DNA from: Anarhynchus alexandrinus
Taxonomy: Eukaryota; Chordata; Aves; Charadriiformes; Charadriidae
DNA length: 64,000 bases
Direction of reading: 5' to 3'
NCBI GenBank assembly: GCA_008711295.1
Contig: VUYV01000800.1
Coordinates: 12,192-76,191 of the forward strand
A program made the translations under genes and the position numbers. This document shows, one piece after another, positions 1 through 13,800 of this stretch (position 1 is the stretch's first letter; the number at the start of each line of letters is the position of its first letter). The notes beneath the pieces were generated by a model. That model did no database searches. It saw nothing but the letters and a program-made list of their open reading frames with translations, and was not told the origin of the DNA.

Positions 1-3992
<3,992 letters not shown>

Positions 3993-6900
3993 CTGTCAAG
4001 GTGAGGGCAGGCAGTCCCCAGGCATCAGGTGGTGGCGGGTGGCGCAGCGTGGCGTCGGCAGGAGGGGGGGTCGCACTGCCCCGAAAGAGCCCTCGGCACC
4101 TGGAAAAGCAAAAAGAAAAGCCATTGGGTCTGTGGGCTGCAAGGTGGGCTGGGGACAATCCCCACCGGCCACTGCAAGGACATGAGGCTGCCTGTGCCCC
4201 CCACCCGAGCACACCCCCACCTGGGGTGCCTGTAGGAAGGATCCCACTGCAGAATGGCGAGCTGAGCAGATGCGACAGCTCCAGCAGCGACCTGAGACCA
4301 CCAGGACACCATCAAATGCCACAGACCCCAGAAGACAAATGGGGCTCAGGGTCTGGTCCCTCCACAGCGCTCCCCGGGATGCACCGGCATGGGCAGGGGC
4401 GGCACAGAGCCAGCCCCCGCGGCAGCACCAGGCAGAGCAGCCTGCTGGAGGGCAGCTTGCCGGCCCCTAAAATACCGGGGGGGGCGGGAAGGGGCCAGGG
4501 AGGTCACCTGGGCCAGAGACCCCGGGCCAGGCAGGCAGAGCCAACGCCAGCTCTGAGCTGAGCCCCCGACCTGGGCAGCGGCATCAGGGGTGCCAATGGC
4601 TCCCAACCTCCAGCCAAAAGCACTGCCAAAAGCAGCCGGCCATGAGCCCACCGTGCCCACAGCACTGTGTTTAACCCCCATCCCACACACACACCCCCGG
4701 AGCCCACCCGCCCTGTCATGGCCCTTGGCACTGCCTGTGGCACCGGGGCTGGAGCAGGGACACGCTGCTGCCTTCATCCTCCCGCAGCGACACGCGGGGC
4801 AGGATCCAGCAGCCGCGGTGCTTCAGAGCCTGTTCTCTCACCACCGCCCCTTCCTTCCCCGTATACTAAATTCAGAGATTTCAGTAAAAGTAAGAGCCAG
4901 GTTTGCTGACTCCCTCTGCAGAAAGCACGGAGGCGCGGGGGAATCAAAGGCTTTTGCAGCAGACAGGCCTTTTTTTGGCAGGAGATGCAGTCCCTTCGGA
5001 GATCGGTTGTCTTTTCCCAAAACACGGGAGAGATTTGTTTCCCATTTGAAGCCGACTGCTGAAATCCCGCAGGGCTGGCATTTCAGGGGCCATGGGAGAA
5101 GGAGACCCCCTGACAGCCCAGAAACCTCGGGCTGCTCCGGCATGGGAAGCTGCCGGTGCCGCAGTGGGTCCCAGGGCTCACCCGCAGCCCAGCAGAGCAG
5201 GGTGCTTGTGGGGGCACACGGGGTGGGAGTGCGATGCCGGAGAGTGCTGGTCCCCCTGCAGCCGGTACCGAGGCCGCTCTCCCCAAGCACGAGCAGGGCA
5301 CCACTTGATGCCCCCATGGTGCCCCCCGGCAGGCGATGCCCGTGGCTGGAGGAGCTCTCCGGCAAGCAGCCGGAGCTGGCAGTGATGCCCAGGGGGATAC
5401 GGGCAGCAGTGTATCACAGGGCATAACGGGGTGGAGCGGTGAGATGCATGCGGACCTCCTCCTCCATGCCCCAAAGTGCCTGTCCCCTAGTGCTGCGTGC
5501 CTGCGATGCGCCCCCAGCCACCTCAGGGCATCTCCTACCTCACCCCCCAATTTGAAGGAGTTTGGAGAAGAAGCCGAGGAATGGTCCCTGCTTTATTCCA
5601 GGCAGCAAATGCTTTTGAGGGACCCAGAATTTCCTCAAGCAGGAAAGAGGTCATAGGCAGATGGATTATTATTGATGGAGCCCATTTGTGGCAGGCTGAG
5701 CCTGGCACAGGGGTCTGGCAGCACCAGGAGCCCGTCTCCTTGGGGTCCGTCTCTTCTGGGGCCGCTGGCGGGACCTGCCAGATGAAGGGCAGCTTCAGGC
5801 AAAGCTCTCCTGAAAGGGCAAACCGTCACCCACTGTGCAGTGAGCCCCGAGGGATGCCCTGAGCAGGGCTGCGGCCATCCCTACAGCTGCTCAGCTGGGT
5901 TGGCACGGTGCCGGGGGGAGGACAGCCCCCCGGGAACATCTGGAGAGCATCTGGGGAAGTGAAGCACCCAGCAGGGCAGAGCCAAGTCCAGCCCGATGGA
6001 CACAGTACGGCTGGAAGGCTCCCGCCAGCCGCTGGCAGCCTCTCCTCCCGAAAGCATTGGCGAGTAGGACGGGTGAGAAGGTGCCATCGCTCCTACGTGC
6101 CCCGAGCGCTTCCCACCCACCCCCTGCCAGGAGACCTGACCCTCTCCGACACCAGCACCCTTAGGGGTGACATGGGGCGCATGTGAGATCAGCCGTGCTG
6201 GGAGGGCTCAGGGTGAGCCTGGCTTACATGAGCCACCATCATCACTTCCCACGGGGGTCCCTGGAGGTCCTACCACCAGCGAGCTCCGCCGGGACCCCTG
6301 CACCTCCGTTCTGCCCCACGGCCTGCGAGCCCCGGTGCTCCGTGGGGCCAAAGCGCCTCCCCCCTCTGACACTCGCCTCATCGCCCCCCACCACCGCGGC
6401 CTTTCGGCTGCCCTTGCCCGTTCTGCGGGGAGCGCGGGGGGTCGGGGAGGCGAAGGCGAGAGGAGCCGGCACAGCCCTGGCCCCTGTGCCCCAGCAGCGA
6501 GGTGGGAGAGGAGGGGGCTGCCCGCCCCACCGCAGCCCCCCGAGTGGTTGGGGTCACGGGCTCGGCCGACCTACCCCAAATCCCGTCCCAAACCCGCCCC
6601 GGGCTCCGACTGCCCCGGCAGCACACACACACCCCCCCCCCCCCGAGCCCCNCCGGTCGGGGACAGCTGGAGGAGGAACCGGGGGGCGGCAGCCGGGGCG
6701 GGGGGGAACTGTGTCCCCCGTGCCGGGTGGTCCCTCCCGCTTCCCTGCTCCGGTGACCGCGGGCAGCCCCTGCCCGGGCCCGGGGGGGCTGCGGCGGCGG
6801 GGTCCCGCTGGGTGCCCGCTTGCAGAGGTCGGTGCTACCGGGGCACCGGCGGGGACGGGGACCCCCGAGCCCTTCTGTCGGAGCCCCGCGGCCCGGCGTC

Positions 6901-7196
6901 TTGCGCCGGGCAAGGGGGGAGCCGGCGGGACCGGTCCCGGTGCCCTCCGCCCTGCCCGCATCCCCGGCCCAGCCGGTGCCGGTGCCCCGGTTCGTCTCCC
7001 CTCCCGCAGCCTCGGGAGCCCCGGCTCCGGGCACCGGCCGCCGAGCCCCGCCGTGCGGCGGTCCCGACGGCTGCGGGGGATCGCCGGTCGCCGTCCCCCT
7101 CCGCCGCGGGCACCGGGGCTCTGGGGGGGCCGGGGCGGCCCGAGGCCACGGGGACGGGCGCGGCCGGGAGCGCCGGGGTGGGACCGCAGCCCTTAC
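3993..7196 (-). other. GRM2: GRM2 5'UTR intron
   Basis: About 3.2 kb between the candidate first exon and the start-codon exon. A less GC-rich patch at about 4850-5090 contains TTTGCTGACTC (a MAF/AP-1 type site) and short A- and T-rich strings, so it is a possible enhancer. Nothing else beyond GC-rich unique sequence was seen. Confidence 0.5.
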
Positions 7197-7420
7197 CTGG
7201 GCCCGGCGGGCTGTGCCGGGAGCCGGTGCCAGTGCCGGTGCAGCGGCTGCCTCGGAGCTGCGCGGCTGCCGCCGCCGCCTCCCGCCGCCGCCTCAGTCAC
7301 TCCGCCAGCCCCAACCGAGCGGAGCCGCNGCACCGCCGCGCCGGGCACCGGCAAAGCGGGAGGATGGCAGGGCATGGGCAACGCCGGGGGGACACGGCCG
7401 GGTCCAGGTAGGGCACAGGC
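6250..7420 (-). promoter_or_regulatory. GRM2: CpG island at the 5' end of GRM2
   Basis: Very GC-rich block dense in CpG (for example CGCCGCC, GCGGCGG and CCGGGC clusters throughout 6400-7350), with single unresolved bases at 6652 and 7329 and a 13-base C run at 6632-6644. It lies immediately upstream of the GRM2 coding exons and contains the consensus donor at 7197. This fits a CpG-island promoter; no TATA box is evident. Open frames longer than 400 codons cross it on both strands but resemble no protein. Confidence 0.7.
7197..7330 (-). other. GRM2: Candidate non-coding first exon of GRM2
   Basis: A perfect minus-strand donor CAG|GTAAGG sits at 7197/7196 inside the CpG island. It is the only consensus donor of that strength I noticed there. 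Splicing it to the acceptor at 3993 would give a GRM2 transcript with an untranslated first exon, the arrangement I recall for the mammalian gene. The 5' limit near 7330 is a guess, and an unresolved base (N) lies at 7329. Confidence 0.45.
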
Positions 7421-7980
7421 GGGGTCAGACCGAGCCAGGGCACTGGCAGGACACAGCCAGGCCAGGGATGGCAGGACACAGGCAGGACACAGGCAGGACA
7501 CAGGCAGAGAAGGCAGGACACATGCAGGACATGGCCAGATCCAGGCAGGACACAGGCAGGGAAGGCAGGACAGAGGCAGGACACAAGCAGGGAAGGCAGG
7601 ACACAGGCAGGACACAGGCAGGACACAGGCAGAGAAGGCAGGACACATGCAGGACATGGCCAGATCCAGGCAGGACACAGGCAGGGAAGGCAGGACGCAG
7701 GCAGGACATAGCCAGACCTAGGCAGGACACAGCCAGATCTAGGCAGGACACAGTCAGAGAAGGCAGGACACAGGCAGGGAAGGCAGGACAGAGGCAGGGA
7801 AGGCAGGACAGAGGCAGGACATAGCCAGATCCAGGCAGGACACAGGCAGGACACAGCCAGAGAAGGCAGGACACAGGCAGGACATGGCCAGATCCAGGCA
7901 GGACACAGGCAGGGAAGGCAGGACACAGGCAAGGCACAGCCAGACGCAGGCAAGGGATGGCCAGGTCCAGGCTGGGCAGA
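7420..7980. repeat. Minisatellite, roughly 10-bp GGCAGGACACA-type unit with 125-bp higher-order copy
   Basis: Tandem array of imperfect units built on GGCAGGACACA, interspersed with variants GGCAGAGAAG, GGCAGGGAAG and ATGGCCAGATCC. A segment of about 100 bases starting near 7470 recurs essentially unchanged near 7595, a 125-base shift, and a shorter version recurs near 7866. The array is free of stops in several frames and therefore gives long cysteine/proline-rich spurious ORFs on the minus strand. It lies just upstream of the GRM2 CpG island. Copy number is likely polymorphic. Confidence 0.95.
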
Positions 7981-10000
7981 GGCAGGAGCAGATCCCCCGG
8001 CAGACCCGGCAGGGCACACCTCAGCCCCTGCTCCCCCCGCCCCAGAGCCCCCACCTCAGTCCCAGCCCAGCGAGAGGGGTCCCAGCCCGGCTCCAGCTCC
8101 ACAGCTGCAACCTGGTGCCCCTGGGGCTGTTCCCCTCCTTCCCCAGCACAGCTCCCCACCCAGCCCACCCCCAACTCCCCAAGCCCTTGGGGGGCACCCA
8201 GGGGACCAGCATCACCCCACTGACCCCCACACTCCACACAGCCCCCGGCACTCACCGTCGGCCCAAGCACCAAGCTGGGGGAAGGCTTCAGACGATGCTC
8301 CCTGAGCTGTCTCCTCCAAAGGCAGAGGCAGCAGCTGGATTTAGCGTTCCAGGTCTCCACCATTTGCCCAAAACCATTCTGGAGCCATTCGGCTGCCCAG
8401 GATCCCACCGTGCTGCGTCCCCATCAGTCCCACGCTGGCAGCATGGCTGTCCCGGAGAGCTCCATGACTCAGGGACAAGAACGGGACGGGGAATGACACA
8501 GGACCCGCAGGGGTGGGCAGGAGCCAGGGGTGCCTCTGGGGCACCACCCCAAAGTAACCACCTCACCGCCCCGTGCCTCAGTTTCCCCACTGCCAGCTGC
8601 TGTGCTTGCAGGCTGCAGGTTAGGGCACCGCAGCAAGAGTCAGACCCACTCTGTCTGCCCCCACTTCCCCTCCATCAGTCCCGATGCGGGGGGGATAACC
8701 CAGGACCTCTGTGGCAAGGTCCCTCCTGGGGACACGCGGCACCAGGACGCCAGCGTCTGCCAACCCATCTCCTTCCAAGACTGTTAGCACAGACAGAGCG
8801 GGGCACTGGGGAGAGGAGGGCGCCTGGGCTGGGGGACCGTGGCACTACTGGGAGGTGGGGGAAAGAACCAGGGAGGGCTAGAGATGTGCCGTGCCATGCC
8901 GAAGGATGCTGGCACTGCCAAGGTCCCGCTTCCCTCCCAGCAAACAGGACCTGGTGTGAGCCTCACACGTGCCCCAGCAGTGGCTGCATCCTCCTGGATG
9001 CTGCTTCGGCACTGCCGATGGCAGAGGGATGATGGCAAAGCCCCTCTGGTCCCCATCTTCGGTGGGGTTAGGGGACAAGCAGTGCCGCCTGGCTCCAGCC
9101 CCCCTGCAGCCTCAGCCAGGCATAAATATTTCAGGGGGCTTGGCAGTTTTGTAATAACCGGCAACAAAGATAAACACCGGGAAGAGCAATATTTTTCCAT
9201 GTGGGCTGGAGGAGTTTAATATTTTATCACTCAGAGCACAAAATATTTATGAACAATCTCATGTCAATCACTGGCTCAGGACTAATCGTGACCTTTCCAA
9301 GCCAGGGAGGACACGTCCCCACCATGGAGGGACAGCCAGGCCTCCCCTGCCCCTTGTCCCCCCACCCCAAGCCCTGGTTTTGGGCTGCCACGTCCGACCG
9401 CCGAGGAACAAGCCCTGGGCTGCCGGTGGCACCGCAGCAGGGCAGGGGCTGAGCTCTGCCAGCCGGACGAGGTGCTCCGGCCCCCGGCATTGCCCTGGAG
9501 CACTGTGGCGGTGATGTCCAGGCTGCTCCCTTGTCCACATCTTGGGGACAGGGAACTGGGACCAGCACGGACAGCCGTCCCTGCCTGCACCCCACGGCGG
9601 CAGGACCAGGCAGAGGGGATGCCGGGGAGGCAGTGTGCAGGCAGGCTGGTCCCCCCTGCCATGGCAGCCCAGCGACCTGGTCTGACTTTCAGCAGGTTCC
9701 CAAGAGGAGCAGTGATGCCGCCTCCCTCCAGCCCAGCCCAGTCCAGCTCGGCATGGCGGCTGGGACCCTTCCCCGCTTCGCCCGCAGCCTGCAGAAGCCG
9801 GGGACGGTCCCCGAGGCCCCGCTGGGTTTCTGAGGCAGGGAGCAAGCCGAGCAGCGGGGACGCAGAGCCCTCGGGCAGCTCCCCAGCTTGGTGGGGGGTG
9901 CAGGGGGCAGCCCACCGGCAGCCTCCAGCCACAGCCTGCTCCCCGCCACGGGGCAGGACGGCGCGATCGGCCAAGAGGCAGTCAGCAACGCCACCAGCCA
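7981..10000. other. Intergenic gap between TEX264 3' end and GRM2 promoter
   Basis: About 2 kb of mostly GC-rich unique sequence. The one block that stands out is AT-rich, at about 9115-9300 (listed separately). No exon or recognisable transposon was seen. Confidence 0.6.
9115..9300. promoter_or_regulatory. AT-rich candidate regulatory element
   Basis: A sharply AT-rich island in GC-rich surroundings with clustered motif-like strings: two AATATTT-type boxes, ATAAACA (forkhead type), AACAAAG (SOX type), TAATATTTTATC and a TGTCAATCA (PBX/HOX type) string. This composition is typical of deeply conserved vertebrate enhancers. No alignment was possible, so conservation is inference. Confidence 0.35.
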
Positions 10001-10021
10001 CCAGTGAGGAAAAGCATCCAC

Positions 10022-10541
10022 TTTATTACAGACCCCAAAAGCGCCCGTGGCAGTGCCAGGAGGACCAGGTTTACATGGGATGTTTCCATTTTTCAGCAAG
10101 GGGAAGAGAAGAGGGGAACAAACCCAACCAACCCTACTCACGGCTCTTTGGTGCTAGAAAAGACGTGGCGGTGCGGCGGAGAGAAGCTGTGGGTGAGAGG
10201 GGCACCAGCAGAGACGAGGGGACACACCTCTGCCATCCACCACCACCCCCCCGAGACGCCTGTGAGGAATTTGCAACGCATCTAGAGACACACAAACGGC
10301 AAATGCATTTCGCTGCCTCCCCCAGCCCGCACCTATCCCGCACCGCCGAGTGCTGCAGGAGACCCCCCCAGCCTCCTGGAGTCCCCGAAATGGTCAAACG
10401 CCCTTTCCGCAAAGAGGGAGAGCAGGTCCTGGGGGGAATCAGTGACCGAAATCTCTTGGCTGGAGAGGAAGGAGGCGGGAAAGGCGACCGGTTCCCAGTA
10501 ACTCAGACCCCGGTGGGAGGCGAGGCAGCCAGGTCTCCGCT
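10022..10541 (-). terminator. TEX264: TEX264 3'UTR and poly(A) signal
   Basis: About 515 bases follow the stop codon. The first canonical AATAAA on the minus strand is at 10027-10022, so cleavage is expected about 10-25 bases lower, near 10000-10010. No competing hexamer was noticed between the stop and this site. Confidence 0.75.
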
Positions 10542-10855
10542 TCACTCTTCTCCCCTCTCGGCAGCAATGGGCTCCTTGGTCCACTTGTCTGTGACCTCCT
10601 GGTTGCCCGCATAGCCCACATCGGGCAGCAGGCCTGGGGCTCCCTCCCCATCCGCGGTGACCTCCAGGTCCAGCTCCTCGAAGGAGGAGCCGCTGGCTCC
10701 CGACTCGCTGTAGCTGTGCTCACTGCGGTTGTCCACCTCCTCCCGGCCACGGCTGGGTGGGAAAGGCAGCAGGATGGAGGTGGCCACTGAGGTGTCTCTG
10801 CTGTCAGTTGTGGCCTCCATGCTGATGGAGCTCGTCTCACTCATGGTGTCGGCCC
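10542..10855 (-). CDS. TEX264: TEX264 last coding exon (disordered tail with LIR motif)
   Basis: 314 bases: two bases completing Gly218, then 103 codons and a TGA stop at 10544-10542. The acceptor is CCCAG|GGG at 10856/10855. It begins GADTMSETSS as in human (GADTMSDTSS) and carries the acidic Ser-rich run with the LC3-binding FEEL core at residues 276-279. The sequence after the LIR is diverged from mammals, as expected for a disordered end. The ORF can be read upstream into the intron, but the splice site and homology set the true start of the exon. Confidence 0.97.
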
Positions 10856-13800
10856 CTGGGATGGAGAGAGAAAGGGAGGGAGTGAATGCTGCGGGAAGGA
10901 GGTGATGGGGATGGTGTGCCACGGCCTTCGAAGCAACCAGAAACTTCAGAGACATGAGGCCACAGTGGAGACCAGCTCCTACCTCTTGCCACCTCCTGTG
11001 CCTTTGAAAAGTGACTGGGCCAAGACAAGCAGGAGCTGGACTCAGGCAGCTCCCTGAGATCAGGGAACCTGCCAGCCAGCACAAGCAACCCCCAGCTTCC
11101 CAGCCATGCCCTGATCTCCTGGCCATGCTCTGGCCCCAACGCTGCCCTCCGTGCACACACCGAGGATCTGGGAAGCCCTTCCTTAGGGAGAATGACCAGC
11201 TTGGGGAGCTGGGGGACAACCCTGCCCTGGCACAGCACCAGGAACGAGGCAAGGAGCTGGATGCTGTGCTGCGAGGGTGATGGGGAGCTGCAGCACTGCT
11301 TGAGCACCCAAGGGGATGGTGGCACACGAGCAGGTCCTCGGATGTGCCACTGTCAGGGGCGGGTGTACGTCCAACCTCATGCCAGGGCATCCCAACGCTG
11401 CCTTCAGCATCCCCTACAACCCACTCCCGCTCCCTGCGTGGTTCCCCCGTAGCCGTCAGCTCCGGCAGCAGCGCGAAGGCAGGCAGGGCAGCGACAGACA
11501 GGACGCGGGGTGGCAGAGGACAGGGGGAGCCTTCCCAGCTCACTCGGCACTTCTCCACCTCACCTGCCTGCCAGCCCACACCCCCTCTCGCAGCCGAGCC
11601 CCCCTGGAGCTGCCCCTGCCCACCCAGGCGGACCTCTCGGCCCACCGCCCCCTCCCTGGATCCCTGCCTCGTTAGCTCGGTCGACAACACAATTAAGGAG
11701 TCGACAACGAGATGAGCGTGTCAGATTGAGACCAGCAGCTCGGTGCTGTTGCCGGAGCAACCAGCCAAGAGACAAAACCCTCCTGTAAAACATTAATCAT
11801 TGTTAATTATGACATCACAGATCCACATGGTCAACTGTGACATCACAGATCCACATCGCTGATTACGACAGCGGCAGCAAACACTGGGTGGGCTCCTCCG
11901 TCATGGCCCTCCCCACTCCACCTTCTTCCCACCTGTCTCGCACTGGCGGGAAGCGTGTGCCGGACTTGGCCGCTTCCCGGCACCTCCGCTCCCCCCGGGG
12001 CTCCATCTGCACCGGGCCTGATGCCCCTGCCGAGGATCACGTCCTGCACCAAGAGGGAAACCAGGAAGAGTCCTGCTCGGCAGCAGCACTGGCGGAGGAC
12101 CATGGCTTGCCACCAGCGGGGCCGGGAAGTGGCAAAGAGGACAGTGATGACCATGGAGGGGCTCACAGGTGGAAGCGGAGAGCCCTCTCCTCCATGGTGG
12201 CTCCTGTCAGCGCAGCTCCATCCCCAGCCGCCGGCACGGGGCTGCCCCAGGCTCCCGTGGGCATCTCCAGCCTCCCCTGGGCTCCTGCAGCCGGGGTGCC
12301 CGGGGCTGAGCTGCTCACCCCCTCCAGCTGCGCGGCAGCCACCAATCTCCTGGAGGAGACCCACCAGGGAGGGGAACTTTCCTTCCAAACACCCTTAAAT
12401 CCCTTTTTCTTGCTGTTTTTCTTCCCGGCCTGGGCAGCTGCCAGCAGAACTGCTTGTAAATGGCAGTCCTCTGCCTTCTGAGCGGCATCATCCCACGGTC
12501 CTGCCGGCTGAGCGAGGGCTGTTCAGAGAGGACGGAGCCGCGGTAGCAGGACAAGGAGCAGCCGGGAAAGACCCGCAGATGCAGCGTACCCACTGCTTCA
12601 TCCCACCTGGAGGGCGTATCAGCTTCATCTTGCCTGGTGGGTACCCAGAGAGCCTCTCGCCTTGGCCATGGCATGCAACCCCTTCAGCAGGTGGCCCAAG
12701 CCAAGCCCTCAGCTGCCCATTCAAGCAGCGCCTGGTGACCCCCCCATGAAAAGGAGAAAAGAGCCATCGCCCGCTGACACGCACTGCCTTTGCTGCAGCA
12801 TCAGAGAGCACCTCGACATGGAAACTACATTTACTCTAAGTTAAAAAGGATGTTCTGCTGGCTGCCGGCGAGGCGCTCAACGAAGGGGACGGCAGCGACC
12901 AAGCGGGTGGCAGAAAGCCGGGAGGTGCTGTCCCACCTGGCAGGACCGCAGCAGGGCAGTGGGTCAGTGTGGAGCCTCCAGGAAGATGGAGAGCTGTGGG
13001 GGATGGAGGGGAGCACGCAGACCCTGAGCCTTGAAGCCAATTAAGGGTTTGTAAGGCCTCTAGCGGGGATCTAAAAAAAAATAATAATCCAATTTGGCCA
13101 AATTGGTGGCCTGAGGTGACACGGGCACGTTCCCACCATGGCTTCATGACATCTCACATCATTCATGTTCATCTCACGTCCCTCTGAAACCCAGGACAAG
13201 AGTGACCCCGACCCCACAAGCCATGGCCTGCCTGCACAGCACCCCTCCCACATCACCCCGGGCGCCGTTTCGGCTGGGAAGCCATCGTGTAACCCCGTGC
13301 CACAAAGCAAAGGAGCTCTTGAGGAGAGGAGCAGCAGCTCGGGAAGGGGAAGATGGGGATGAAGCCTACCCAAACGCTGCTCTGAGCTGCCACTGCGGGA
13401 AAGCACCGCTGTCCTCACCCGCGGCAGCCGCCTCCCTCTCCCTCGCTCCAAGGGCGACAATAAATCGAGTCCTGTTTCCTTTCAGCCAGGCACTTTTTCA
13501 CCGCTCTGTCACTTCTGATCATGTTTGAGCAGCCTCAGCTGGCAAATTTGCCCATTTCAGCAGCCTCGTTCTCCTCTGCGCAGGACAAGGCTGGCTCTGG
13601 CACGGCCACCCAGCCTGGCCAGGGACCCATGGTCACGGTGGACAGGGCTGAGAGACGGAGCCGCTACTGCTGGGGACGGTGTGGGGTCAGCTCTGGCAGG
13701 GGGACATGGCAGGAACCCCCTGCTGTCCCAGCACAGCCTGGAGAGACCAGGCAGGGAGTGTGGCAGGGCTCCAAGAGGGCAACCGAAGCCTTGTTGGAAG

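Noticed and set aside
5728..5750. RE1/NRSF-like string (GCAGCACCAGGAGCC) in the GRM2 5' intron
   Set aside because: It matches only the left half of the consensus and fails in the right half, so it is not supportable as a REST site.
6167..7824. Open frames of 330-510 codons on both strands across the CpG island and minisatellite
   Set aside because: They arise from extreme GC content and a stop-free tandem repeat, contain unresolved bases, and show no domain or codon pattern of a real protein.
7297..8408. Minus-strand Cys/Pro/Leu-repeat protein of up to 327 residues
   Set aside because: This is a direct translation of the 10-bp minisatellite. Several frames give similar repeats and no start context or splice support is seen.
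10542..11690. Reading the last TEX264 exon as one 382-residue ORF starting at 11690
   Set aside because: A clear CCCAG|GGG acceptor at 10856/10855 and homology to human show that only 10542-10855 is coding. The rest is intron.
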